Assembly: GCA_947474205.1 (NCBI GenBank)
Contig: CANJIC010000009.1
Coordinates: 1 to 18,921 of the forward strand
Source: Planctomycetaceae bacterium
Lineage (GTDB): Bacteria > Planctomycetota > Phycisphaerae > Phycisphaerales > SM1A02
Reading direction: 5' to 3'
DNA length: 18,921 bases
The number at the start of each line of letters is the position of its first letter. The stretch's first letter is position 1. Positions 7,767 through 15,302 of this stretch are shown here, piece by piece. Both the position numbers and the translations under genes were made by a program. The notes below the pieces were generated by a model. It saw only the letters and a program-made list of their open reading frames with translations, had not been told where the DNA came from and searched no databases.

Positions 7767-9323
7767 TCAGCCGTGCTTGACACGCTTGCCGCCCACTTTC
7801 TTTTTCTCAACTTCTTCCAAGTATTTGCGCGTTGCGGGCGGAAGAACATTCCACATTTTTATGGCGAACACCAAACCAAGAATGGTGAACGGCAACAAAA
7901 ACATTGGCCAATAGGACCAACTTTTGGTGGCGATGATTCCAATTACAAATGATTGCACGGATGCTCCAGCTTTAGAAAATGCGTCGGCCACACCCGTTGC
8001 GGTAGCGGATGCTTTTTTACCGCCAAAGTCCGCCGTGGCGGTACCCGACATAATGGAGTGCACGCCAATGACCGCCATTAAAATAGTGACGGCGCAAATA
8101 CCAACCACAAGTCCGCGGTATTCAAGCACGAAACTCTTCAGCGGATTTTCGCCAGCAAGTTCCGGCACAAATTTTTCCGTCAGTGGTTGCCATCCCAGGA
8201 ACACAATCATCACCGCGGTGCTGATCAACATGATGATCTGCATAAAGCCCGCGCTTGGCGCGCGCCGCGATTGGAAGAATTTGTCGCTCATAAATCCCGC
8301 GGTGAAACCACCCGCGATGCCGGTGACGCATCCCCAAAATCCCCAGTTGGGCGTGATTGATGGCACAACAAATCCGGTCTCCTTGGCGAAAGTTGGATAC
8401 CACGTCAACACTCCGTCGCGCAACACGCCCGATGTGAACTCAATCACGCCAATCACAAGAATAATTTTGTTGGTGAAGATTTTCTTCATCAACTCCCAGT
8501 AGCCATATTTTTTATCATGCGCGTCATCGTGCGATGCGTCGTGGGTGACAAAGCCGTTGAAGCCGGCATCGTCGGGCGTGTCTTTCAGCAGAATCACAGC
8601 AATGAAGGCCCACACCAGCATGATCATGGATGGAATGACAAAGATCAGCCAGAACGCGGGAATGGTGCGGCCATCGAGCGCGAACATGTAGTTCAATATC
8701 TCGTGCGTCTTGGTGGCCGGAGTTGGCTGGGATAATTTCACCGCGTCGGCGATTGCGCCGCCCCAATCAAATGCAAAGTAAACGCCCAGCGAAATCAGCG
8801 TTCCAAAGATGGCGCCAAAGGTTCCGCGCTCGCGCACATGGAACCAAAATGATTTCACTTTAATAGTGGACACCGCGCCGAAACTTTGAAACAGCATGTT
8901 CAATCCATACAGAATTGAAAACGCCAGCACCAGGTTCACCTTCAGCGCGCCGTTGAGAAATAGATACAGCACGCCAGCCATGGCGGCGTTCATCATGCTT
9001 GAGCCAATCGCTCCAATAAGAATGCCACGCTTGCCCCCAACGCGGTCCACCAATGGGCCAATAAAGAAAAGTGAAATTGCATACACGCCTGTTCCCACGC
9101 CAAAGATGATTCCAAAATCCTCCTTGGTCATCAGATCGCCCAGCGCGCCCTTGGCCACGGCCAAGTTGTATCGGCCCATATATAAAAACGCATATGTCAT
9201 GCCCAGCGGAAACCAATTCACAAATCGCCGCCACATGAACTTGCGCGTGTGGTGCAGTGGGTTGGTGAAGAAATACAGAACAATGATGTAGGTCAAAGCC
9301 AGGCTGACAAGGAAGAGTTGCAT
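7767..9323 (-). CDS. MFS transporter, OPA (organophosphate:phosphate antiporter)-like
   Basis: The 518-residue protein is a 12-segment major facilitator. The first core helix reads NWFPLGMTYAFLYMGRYNLA, like the GlpT/UhpT group with its conserved Arg in the first helix. It is followed by a GPLVDRVGGKRG loop, the MFS loop between helices 2 and 3. The C-terminus is short and Lys-rich. These features suggest the OPA branch, which exchanges phosphorylated sugars or glycerol-3-phosphate for phosphate, though members also carry unphosphorylated acids. An unusual point is an extra hydrophobic stretch (about residues 3-20) before the core, which gives a possible thirteenth segment. If ATG codon 30 (position 9236) were the true start, this stretch would vanish. 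It is the first gene of the leftward sugar-oxidation block, 152 bases before the SDR gene, and probably imports the substrate. The region upstream holds repeats that may be regulatory. Confidence 0.85.
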   Translation of the reverse strand: MQLFLVSLALTYIIVLYFFTNPLHHTRKFMWRRFVNWFPLGMTYAFLYMGRYNLAVAKGALGDLMTKEDFGIIFGVGTGVYAISLFFIGPLVDRVGGKRGILIGAIGSSMMNAAMAGVLYLFLNGALKVNLVLAFSILYGLNMLFQSFGAVSTIKVKSFWFHVRERGTFGAIFGTLISLGVYFAFDWGGAIADAVKLSQPTPATKTHEILNYMFALDGRTIPAFWLIFVIPSMIMLVWAFIAVILLKDTPDDAGFNGFVTHDASHDDAHDKKYGYWELMKKIFTNKIILVIGVIEFTSGVLRDGVLTWYPTFAKETGFVVPSITPNWGFWGCVTGIAGGFTAGFMSDKFFQSRRAPSAGFMQIIMLISTAVMIVFLGWQPLTEKFVPELAGENPLKSFVLEYRGLVVGICAVTILMAVIGVHSIMSGTATADFGGKKASATATGVADAFSKAGASVQSFVIGIIATKSWSYWPMFLLPFTILGLVFAIKMWNVLPPATRKYLEEVEKKKVGGKRVKHG

Positions 9324-9501
9324 GGTGTTCTTTGGGGCGGCTTATGTCGTCACAAATTGTGCGCCGCAGTTGTGCGCATCCGTGAGTTGCATGGTGCGAA
9401 ATACGGACGAATCATTGTGTGCAAGAGTAACCAATGCATGTCGCTTGGGGCATTGATGGAAAGGCTGCGCCTCGCTGCGCATTGCGGCTTGTACAGCACG
9501 C

Positions 9502-9525
9502 CTTGATTGCAAGGGTGCAATCAAG
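9502..9525. repeat. Perfect 10-bp inverted repeat with 4-base loop
   Basis: CTTGATTGCA - AGGG - TGCAATCAAG. It is followed on the plus strand by six A (9526-9531), so the U-tract is on the wrong side for a rho-independent terminator of the upstream minus-strand gene. A protein-binding dyad (operator) or an RNA hairpin in a 5' leader are alternatives. Confidence 0.8.
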
Positions 9526-9548
9526 AAAAAATGATCTATGAAAAATTC

Positions 9549-9581
9549 AGCGAGACATTGATGCGCCTCAAGCGAGACATT
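9549..9581. repeat. 11-bp direct repeat with 22-base period
   Basis: AGCGAGACATT occurs at 9549-9559 and again at 9571-9581. The 22-base period is about two helical turns, which would put two bound protein units on the same DNA face. It lies roughly 230-260 bases upstream of the transporter start. A regulatory role is inference. Confidence 0.7.
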
Positions 9582-9642
9582 CTCGAATGGCTGCAAAAAA
9601 ATCTAAAAAAGATTTAATCAAGTCAGCAGACGAGACAACAAT

Positions 9643-10293
9643 TCAACGACGTCGACGCGTTACAAGCGCCGCAAGACCAACCAATGCAGCTACCCCAGGG
9701 GCAGGAACAGGGCCGGAAAGAGCAAAGCTAGATGTAAGCTTCTCCGAAACGGTGCTGCTGCCCGATGTCATGCCCTTGATGTGAACCACGAAGTCCCAAT
9801 CGTTTACGCCATTGAATACTGCGGTGCTAGACACGGCGGCTAAGGCGGCTGAAGTGCCGCTTACCGAGAACACCCAAGTTCCCGATTGCCCCTTGGACAG
9901 TCCCATGGTGCTTCCGCCTCCGTTGAAACTGCCGGTGGAGGCTGAACCCCAGTCAAAGTCGCCGAAGGGTGTTGCCTTAAGGCCGTTGCCAGTGATTTGG
10001 GCGAAGTTGGTTGGCGCCGACACTTGAGAAAACGTCATGGAAGTGTTAGCGAGGCCAACCACAAAAGCAGCAAGATTGCTTGTCACGCTGGAGGTGTTGG
10101 TAAGGGACAACGTCACGGTCGCCGTGCTGCCGCTGGTGTAAGACCACTGGCCCGTTCCTTGGAAGGCACCGCCGTAACTGGGTCCGCTGCCGACGCCAGT
10201 ACTGCTGTTCATTTGAAAGTTGACCACTCCGGCTTGAGCTGATGCGACCAAGCTAGCGACAACAAAACACGATGAAACTAAATAATTTTTCAT
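9643..10293 (-). CDS. Small secreted protein with PEP-CTERM-like C-terminal sorting signal
   Basis: The 216-residue protein has a signal peptide (MKNYLVSS, a hydrophobic run, then cleavage after AQA, residue 21). Its mature part is rich in Ser, Thr, Gly and Asn, with many short beta-type segments and almost no charge. It ends with VPAPG (196-200), a hydrophobic helix (201-211) and TRRRR. That tripartite tail is the planctomycete form of the PEP-CTERM signal, recognised by an exosortase and removed on export or anchoring to the cell surface. No catalytic motif is visible and I do not recognise the mature domain; a structural or surface role is the most that can be said. The start at 10293 is fixed by the signal peptide, but no Shine-Dalgarno sequence precedes it. 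It appears to be transcribed alone. Exosortase itself is not in the window. Confidence 0.85.
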   Translation of the reverse strand: MKNYLVSSCFVVASLVASAQAGVVNFQMNSSTGVGSGPSYGGAFQGTGQWSYTSGSTATVTLSLTNTSSVTSNLAAFVVGLANTSMTFSQVSAPTNFAQITGNGLKATPFGDFDWGSASTGSFNGGGSTMGLSKGQSGTWVFSVSGTSAALAAVSSTAVFNGVNDWDFVVHIKGMTSGSSTVSEKLTSSFALSGPVPAPGVAALVGLAALVTRRRR

Positions 10294-10576
10294 AGGTACC
10301 GGAATTTTTGGGAAAGGGAAAGGGAAAGGGAACCAAGTAAAAGTGATCGGGAATCATTTACTAATGCCACGAGAAAAGCGCTTTGCAAGTAAAATAATGG
10401 ATTTAATTTATAATTATGAAGTTTTTTAAACTCAGTTATCAGAATCACTATTTTTGGCTTAATAAGCGCACAATTGCCACGGTTGGCTCCATCTTTAGAG
10501 TGGGGTCGGTTTGAATTTCATGCAAAGAAGTAGGAAGAAGCCCTGTGGTAAGAGTGGTGGCCGCGGCCAATCGCAC
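10294..10576. other. AT-rich leader upstream of the PEP-CTERM-like gene
   Basis: A 283-base gap between two minus-strand genes. The part near 10380-10440 is strongly AT-rich (TTTATAATTATGAAG), unlike the surrounding genes. On the minus strand it contains a TATAAAT that could be a -10 element, but I cannot place a good -35. The GGGAAA repeat follows closer to the gene. A 12-bp palindrome, TGGCCGCGGCCA (10558-10569), sits just past the mogA stop without a U-tract. No gene is seen. Confidence 0.4.
10310..10332. repeat. GGGAAA tandem hexamer, nearly four copies
   Basis: Three full GGGAAA units plus GGGAA lie at 10310-10332, 17 bases before the start codon of the PEP-CTERM-like gene. On that gene's coding strand it reads as a TTTCCC pyrimidine tract in the leader. 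Slippage at such a tract could vary leader length; ribosomal protein S1 binding is another possibility in the absence of a Shine-Dalgarno. Both are inference. Confidence 0.75.
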
Positions 10577-11134
10577 TCAATCCTTATGGTGAATCACTTT
10601 GGCATTGTCCGCGCTTGATGCGGCGGCGCTTGGTCGACCGTCATCTTTCACGTCGCCGCGCAGCGTTTCAACTGCGTGCGGCAGAATGTCGGCAATGGCC
10701 TCGAACATTTCAGAGCAACCGCGCGGCGAACCTGGAAGCGTAATGATTAAAGTTTGATTGATGGTGCCAGCGATTCCACGCGACAGAAATGTGCGCGGCG
10801 TTTTTTGTAGGCAGCGCAAGCGCGATAAATCCATCAGGCCCGCGTGTTCGCGGTGCATCACGCTGCGTAACGCTTCCGGCGTGATGTCGCGCGGCGCAAG
10901 GCCGGTTCCGCCTGTGCTTAGGATCAGGTCAATTTTTTTGGCGGGCTCCGACCAACGCGTGAAGAACGCGGCGAGTGTGTTTACGTCATCGGGCAAACAT
11001 TCGCTGTGCGTAATTTCCGCCTGCAGATGTTTCACGGCCAATGCGGCGAGCGTGGGACCGGACGTGTCGGTGGTTTCTCCGCGCGAACATCGATCGCTTA
11101 TGGTCAGAATCACGACGCGGGTGGGTGTGCTCAT
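10577..11134 (-). CDS. mogA: Molybdopterin adenylyltransferase, MogA/MoaB family
   Basis: The 185-residue protein has the MogA/MoaB fold signatures: TISDRCSRG at the N-terminus (residues 11-19), the pterin-binding loop STGGTG (73-78), D83 in RDITPEA, and LPGSPRG (133-139). This family adenylylates the dithiolene molybdopterin to MPT-AMP before molybdenum insertion by MoeA. About 20 residues at the C-terminus (Ser/Ala/Asp-rich, ending HHKD) extend past the usual fold and look disordered. It diverges from fdhD with 49 bases between the two starts, so the promoters must overlap or lie very close. MogA and MoaB homologues are hard to tell apart by sequence. The Moco neighbours support the function either way. 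Confidence 0.92.
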   Translation of the reverse strand: MSTPTRVVILTISDRCSRGETTDTSGPTLAALAVKHLQAEITHSECLPDDVNTLAAFFTRWSEPAKKIDLILSTGGTGLAPRDITPEALRSVMHREHAGLMDLSRLRCLQKTPRTFLSRGIAGTINQTLIITLPGSPRGCSEMFEAIADILPHAVETLRGDVKDDGRPSAAASSADNAKVIHHKD

Positions 11135-11172
11135 GCGTCAACTTTAGGCTATTTCGCGCTTGGTATTTGGTT

Positions 11173-11176
11173 AGGA
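11173..11176 (+). promoter_or_regulatory. Shine-Dalgarno site of fdhD
   Basis: AGGA, seven bases before the ATG at 11184. It supports the long N-terminus of FdhD over internal ATG codons such as those near 11265-11280. Confidence 0.6.
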
Positions 11177-11183
11177 TTGCATC

Positions 11184-12335
11184 ATGGCGCCGTTGTCAAA
11201 CAATGCGAACAATGCAGATGCACAGTCAACGCTGACGCCGATTGTCGTGGAGCCAATTTCGCCAATGACGGTCGCGGCGATGTCAGCGCACGCAGCATCG
11301 GTCGCGCAGCAACATCACGTGCAACTTTCCGTTGCCGCAACTGGCAAGACGCTTGGCGTAATCGTGCAAAGCGCGCCGACACACATTTCGCGCGTTGATC
11401 GTGGCCAAACCAGCGAAGTGCTGGACCACGTCGCGCTTGAAGAGCCGCTGGAGATTCGCCTTGATTGGCTTGATGGCGTGGAGCGGCAGCGCAAAAGCAT
11501 TTCCATAACCATGCGAACTCCGGGCAATGACAATGAACTTGCCGCGGGATTTTTGTTTAGCGAAGGCGTTGTGCGATCGCCCGCGGACATAGAGAGTATT
11601 GTTGGTTGCGGCCCTGAACATGGCACGCATGGCGGACAAAATATTGTCAAGGTTCGGCTTGCTGATCACGCAAAAGTGGAGTGGCCAAAGTTGCAGCGCC
11701 ACTTTTACGCCACCAGTAGTTGCGGCGTGTGCGGCAAGGCTTCGCTGGACGCGCTTGAAGTTCCGGGTATGCGCGCGATTACGGGTGATGGATTTCAAAT
11801 TGACTCGCGCCTGATTTGCGCGTTGCAAGACAAGGTGCGTGCGCGGCAATCCGTGTTTGATCAAACAGGGGGTTTGCATGCGGCGGCGTTGTTTAATGCG
11901 GCGGGCGAGTTGCTTGCTTTGCGAGAAGATGTTGGCCGCCACAACGCCGTGGACAAATTGTTGGGCGCGCAATTTCTGGCGGGAAGCGCGCCGCTTTCAC
12001 GGCATCTTTTATTTCTTAGCGGCCGCGCAAGTTTTGAATTGGTGCAGAAGGCGCTCGTGGCCGGCGTGCCCATGATTGTTGCGGTTGGAGCCCCATCAAG
12101 TTTGGCGGTTGAGTTGGCCAAGCGTTTCAATATTTCGCTTGTGGGATTCGCGCGCGGCGAGCGATTTAATATTTATCACGGAGCTTTGCGAGTGAGCGCA
12201 ACACAGCGCGCAGCCATCAAGGTTGACGCTGCAATCAACCCGCAGCACATGATTCAAACGCTGGCAGAAAATAAAACACACGCAATGAATCAGCATTCAA
12301 TCAAATCAGCAATCCGTGCCAAGATCAAGCAATGA
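11184..12335 (+). CDS. fdhD: Formate dehydrogenase accessory sulfurtransferase FdhD
   Basis: FdhD takes sulfur from a cysteine desulfurase and passes it to the bis-MGD cofactor, giving the Mo=S group needed by formate dehydrogenases and relatives. The catalytic loop ATSSCGVCG is present with C180 and C183 (C121 and C124 in E. coli). DVGRHNAVDK (249-258), LSGRASFELVQKA and GFARGERFNIYHG are also family marks. At 383 residues it is about 100 longer than E. coli FdhD. Roughly 60 extra residues lie at the N-terminus and 40 at the C-terminus, both of low complexity. The AGGA site at 11173 supports the long N-terminal form. Its last codons overlap the oxidoreductase start by four bases (ATGA, 12332-12335), implying translational coupling to its probable client. 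Confidence 0.94.
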   Translation: MAPLSNNANNADAQSTLTPIVVEPISPMTVAAMSAHAASVAQQHHVQLSVAATGKTLGVIVQSAPTHISRVDRGQTSEVLDHVALEEPLEIRLDWLDGVERQRKSISITMRTPGNDNELAAGFLFSEGVVRSPADIESIVGCGPEHGTHGGQNIVKVRLADHAKVEWPKLQRHFYATSSCGVCGKASLDALEVPGMRAITGDGFQIDSRLICALQDKVRARQSVFDQTGGLHAAALFNAAGELLALREDVGRHNAVDKLLGAQFLAGSAPLSRHLLFLSGRASFELVQKALVAGVPMIVAVGAPSSLAVELAKRFNISLVGFARGERFNIYHGALRVSATQRAAIKVDAAINPQHMIQTLAENKTHAMNQHSIKSAIRAKIKQ

Positions 12336-14620
12336 GCAAAGAACGCAATCCTGAATTTCTAAGCCCCGAAGTTCTTGACGCCAATCTTCATGTTGGTCTG
12401 CCAGCGGAATCCGCGGGCGGTCTCACCGCGGTGAAAGTTGCCCTCACCATGTCCGTTGAGCAAATGGGTTTGGCGCGCACCGCCAAAGTGTTGCGCGATG
12501 TGAATCAGAAAGACGGTTTCGATTGTCCAGGTTGCGCATGGCCTGATCCTGAAGATCATCGATCCATCGCGGAGTTTTGCGAGAACGGCGCCAAGGCCGT
12601 GGCGGAAGAAGCCACGTTGAAAAGAATCACCGCGGATTTTTTCGCGAGCCATTCTGTTGAGGAACTTTCGCGCCAAACGGATCACTGGCTCAGTCAGCAA
12701 GGTCGCCTTACGCAGCCCATGTTCTTGGCCGATGGCGCGTCGCACTACACGCCAATTTCATGGCAAGACGCCTTCGTAAAAATTGGCGGCGCGCTCAAGG
12801 TGTTGCCATCGCCCAATGACGCGGTGTTTTACACGTCGGGAAGAACAAGCAACGAGGCCGCGTTTTTGTATCAACTGTTTGTGCGTCGCTTCGGCACCAA
12901 CAATCTTCCTGATTGCTCCAACATGTGCCACGAGTCAAGCGGCCAAGCCATGTTGCGCACCATTGGCACGGGCAAGGGCACGGTGTCGCTGAAAGATTTT
13001 GACAGCGCCGATTGCATTGTTGTCATCGGACAAAATCCTGGCACCAATCATCCGCGCATGTTGCGCACATTGCAGCATGCGGCGCGCCGCGGTTGCCAGA
13101 TCATCAGCATCAATCCACTTGCGGAGACGGGCTTGAAACGCTTTCAGCATCCGCAAGAAATTGCCGGCATTGTTGGCAAGGGAACGCGCTTGGCCACGCA
13201 TCATGTGCCCGTGAAAATCAACGGCGATGTCGCGCTGCTCAAGGGAATTCAAAAAGCAATTTTAGAGCAGCCCACGCCGCGCATTGACAGGGAATTTATT
13301 GCGCGCAGCACCGAGGGCTTTGATGAGTACCGCGACGACCTTGCGGCGGAGACGTGGGAAAATATTGTGCGCGGCAGTGGAATTTCAGAGGCGCAGATTC
13401 GCGAAGTGGCAGAGGTCATCGCCAACAGCAAGGCCATGATTTGTTGCTGGGCCATGGGTCTTACGCAACATCGCAATGCCGTTGGCAACATTCAAGAAAT
13501 CATCAATCTTCTTTTGCTTGGCGGACATTTCGGCAAGCCTGGCGCGGGCGCGTGTCCGGTGCGCGGCCACAGCAATGTGCAAGGTGATCGCACCATGGGA
13601 ATTTGGGAGCGACCCACGGCGGAATTTTTGCGCAGTTTGGGAAAAGAATTTCATTTCGCGCCGCCGCAGGAGCACGGCTACAGCACGGTTGAAGCCATTC
13701 AAGCCATGCACGCGGGCGCCGTAAAAGTATTCTTTGCTCTTGGCGGAAATTTTCTTTCCGCGACTCCCGATACCGCGTTCACTGCCACGGCGATTTCTCG
13801 CTGCGACTTGACGGTGCAGGTTTCCACCAAACTCAATCGCTCTCATTTAATTACCGGAGCGCAGGCGCTCATTCTTCCATGCCTGGGCCGCACTGAACTT
13901 GATGTTCAAGCCACGGGCCCACAATTTGTGTGCGTGGAAAATTCCATGGGCGTGGTGCATTCGTCGCGGGGAAATTTGGAGCCGGCCTCTGAACATTTAA
14001 TGAGCGAGCCCGCCATTGTTGGCGCGCTTGCAAACGCAACGCTGGATGTCGATTGGAGTTCGTTGGTCGGCAACTACGACTTGATTCGCGATCACATTGC
14101 CAATGTCATTCCTGGATTTGAAAATCTCAACGTAAAGGTGCGTCAATCAGGTGGTTTTGAGTTGCCGCATGAAGTTCGCGACAGCAACAACTTTGGAACG
14201 CCCAGTAAAAAAGCCATCTTCACGGTCCACAAAATTCCGCAACTGGAAGTTGGTCACGGTCAGTTTGTCATGACCACCATTCGCTCGCACGATCAATACA
14301 ACACAACTATTTATGGCATGGAGGATCGCTACCGCGGCATTCACCAAGGCCGCCGCGTGGTGTTGATGAACGCGCAAGACATGACCGCGCAAAAACTTTC
14401 CGCCGGCGACGCGGTTGATGTGGTCAGTCATTTTCGCGGCGTGCAACGACGCGCAAAAAATTTCCGAGTGGTCGCTTATGACATTCCGATCGGTTGTCTG
14501 GCGACTTATTTCCCAGAGGCCAACGTCTTGGTGCCCATTGATAGTTTCGCCGAGGGCAGCATGACGCCAACGTCCAAGTCCGTGATTGTGTCGTTGGAAA
14601 GAGTCGCCGTTGTCCGCTGA
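12332..14620 (+). CDS. YdeP/FdhF-like molybdopterin oxidoreductase alpha subunit
   Basis: The 762-residue protein belongs to the molybdopterin oxidoreductase superfamily and, within it, to the YdeP type ('oxidoreductase alpha (molybdopterin) subunit'). The N-terminal CPGCAWP (C65, C68) and C83 replace the usual four-cysteine 4Fe-4S motif of formate dehydrogenases. C199 in the NMCHESSG loop is the likely molybdenum ligand, where E. coli FdhF has selenocysteine. The central GQNPGTNHPRML, GLTQHRNAVGN and RGHSNVQGDRTMG segments and the C-terminal dinucleotide-binding domain (FVMTTIRSHDQYNTT, YFPEANVLVP) are all intact. The substrate of this family is poorly known; some are linked to acid resistance or formate. 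No beta or gamma subunit gene adjoins it. Overlaps on both sides with fdhD (4 bases) and mobA (11 bases) make it the probable client of both. No Tat signal is seen, so it is probably cytosolic. Confidence 0.92.
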   Translation: MSKERNPEFLSPEVLDANLHVGLPAESAGGLTAVKVALTMSVEQMGLARTAKVLRDVNQKDGFDCPGCAWPDPEDHRSIAEFCENGAKAVAEEATLKRITADFFASHSVEELSRQTDHWLSQQGRLTQPMFLADGASHYTPISWQDAFVKIGGALKVLPSPNDAVFYTSGRTSNEAAFLYQLFVRRFGTNNLPDCSNMCHESSGQAMLRTIGTGKGTVSLKDFDSADCIVVIGQNPGTNHPRMLRTLQHAARRGCQIISINPLAETGLKRFQHPQEIAGIVGKGTRLATHHVPVKINGDVALLKGIQKAILEQPTPRIDREFIARSTEGFDEYRDDLAAETWENIVRGSGISEAQIREVAEVIANSKAMICCWAMGLTQHRNAVGNIQEIINLLLLGGHFGKPGAGACPVRGHSNVQGDRTMGIWERPTAEFLRSLGKEFHFAPPQEHGYSTVEAIQAMHAGAVKVFFALGGNFLSATPDTAFTATAISRCDLTVQVSTKLNRSHLITGAQALILPCLGRTELDVQATGPQFVCVENSMGVVHSSRGNLEPASEHLMSEPAIVGALANATLDVDWSSLVGNYDLIRDHIANVIPGFENLNVKVRQSGGFELPHEVRDSNNFGTPSKKAIFTVHKIPQLEVGHGQFVMTTIRSHDQYNTTIYGMEDRYRGIHQGRRVVLMNAQDMTAQKLSAGDAVDVVSHFRGVQRRAKNFRVVAYDIPIGCLATYFPEANVLVPIDSFAEGSMTPTSKSVIVSLERVAVVR
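14596..14603 (+). promoter_or_regulatory. Shine-Dalgarno site of mobA inside the upstream gene
   Basis: GGAAAGAG, six bases before the TTG at 14610. It selects this TTG over TTG 14586 and GTG 14622 as the start of mobA. Confidence 0.6.
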
Positions 14621-15293
14621 TGTGCGCGGATTAATTTTGACTGGCGGCGCAAGTTCACGCATGGGCCGCGACAAATCGGAAATTGTGTACGCGCAGTTGC
14701 CACAGTGGCGCGCGCTTGAAGAAATGTTGCGTCCGTTATGCGTAGATGTCTTTTGGTCGTGCACGCCAACGCAACAAGCGCAGTGGGGCATTGGCGATCA
14801 CGCCATTGTGGACGAGGTGGCGGGGCATGGACCCGCAAGTGGTTTGCACGCAGCGTTCACATTTAGCGCGCACAATATTGCGCAACGTTCTGAACACAAT
14901 TTGAAAGCGTCTTGCGAGCCAGTTTTCTTTCGCTCTTCCCCATTGGTCAGTTCGCACCACGCCGCTCAAGAAGAAGTGAAAAATATAAATGTGGCGGCTG
15001 CAACTTCCGCCTGGCTGGTTGTTGGTTGTGATTACCCACTTATTGAAACGCGCGATTTGCAAAGCTTGCTTCACGCGCGCAGTCCCGACGCGGACGCGGT
15101 GGTGTTCTTTGATGAACACAAAAATGAAATCGAACCCATGATTGCGTTGTGGGAACCGTCAGCGCAGGCGCAATTTCTCACGGCGTTTGCGCACGGCGAG
15201 TTCAGTCCGCGGCGAATTTTGCGCTCATGCAAACTCAAAATGATCCCGCCACGCGATCATTCCATATTGAGCAATCGCAACACGCCGTCATGA
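14610..15293 (+). CDS. mobA: Molybdenum cofactor guanylyltransferase MobA
   Basis: MobA joins GMP to Mo-molybdopterin to give the guanine dinucleotide cofactor used by the oxidoreductase encoded just upstream. The nucleotide-binding signature LTGGASSRMGRDKS is at residues 10-23, followed by VDEVAGHGPASGLHAAF and the metal-site loop VVGCDYPL (137-144, with D141). The end, SNRNTPS, is the expected 'NxNTPE'-type tail. No ATG is available in the right place; a TTG start at 14610 is proposed because of the GGAAAGAG six bases upstream. GTG at 14622 is the alternative. The gene overlaps the oxidoreductase by 11 bases. At 227 residues it is longer than the usual 190-200 because about 45 extra residues (85-132), Ser/His/Asn-rich, sit between the GPASG segment and the GCDYPL strand. 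Confidence 0.87.
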   Translation: MSADVRGLILTGGASSRMGRDKSEIVYAQLPQWRALEEMLRPLCVDVFWSCTPTQQAQWGIGDHAIVDEVAGHGPASGLHAAFTFSAHNIAQRSEHNLKASCEPVFFRSSPLVSSHHAAQEEVKNINVAAATSAWLVVGCDYPLIETRDLQSLLHARSPDADAVVFFDEHKNEIEPMIALWEPSAQAQFLTAFAHGEFSPRRILRSCKLKMIPPRDHSILSNRNTPS

Positions 15294-15302
15294 AATTTTT
15301 TC

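Larger units (their letters stand above)
9324..9642. other. Intergenic region upstream of the transporter-led operon
   Basis: This 319-base gap lies between the start of the transporter gene and the end of the PEP-CTERM-like gene, both on the minus strand. It holds a perfect 10-bp inverted repeat (9502-9525) and an 11-bp direct repeat (9549-9559 and 9571-9581). I saw no convincing gene, tRNA or clean sigma-70 promoter. It is the likely control region of the operon by position. Confidence 0.5.

Noticed and set aside
9502..9531. Rho-independent terminator of the PEP-CTERM-like gene
   Set aside because: The hairpin is strong, but the A/T run is on the upstream side for minus-strand transcription, and A rather than T follows on the plus strand.
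9342..9596. Minus-strand 84-codon open frame in the 319-base gap
   Set aside because: Non-ATG start, no ribosome-binding site, no recognisable motif, and it runs through the inverted and direct repeats.
9587..9784. Plus-strand open frame starting MAAKKSKKDLIKS in the intergenic region
   Set aside because: The start looks protein-like, but there is no Shine-Dalgarno and most of the frame is antisense to the well-supported PEP-CTERM-like gene.
11283..11972. Antisense 229-codon frame within fdhD
   Set aside because: A shadow of a gene with clear catalytic motifs on the other strand.
12332..12560. Selenocysteine formate dehydrogenase with a 4Fe-4S N-terminus
   Set aside because: The active-site loop has Cys (NMCHESSG) and the N-terminus has CPGC with one more Cys instead of the four-cysteine motif, so YdeP-type is the better call.
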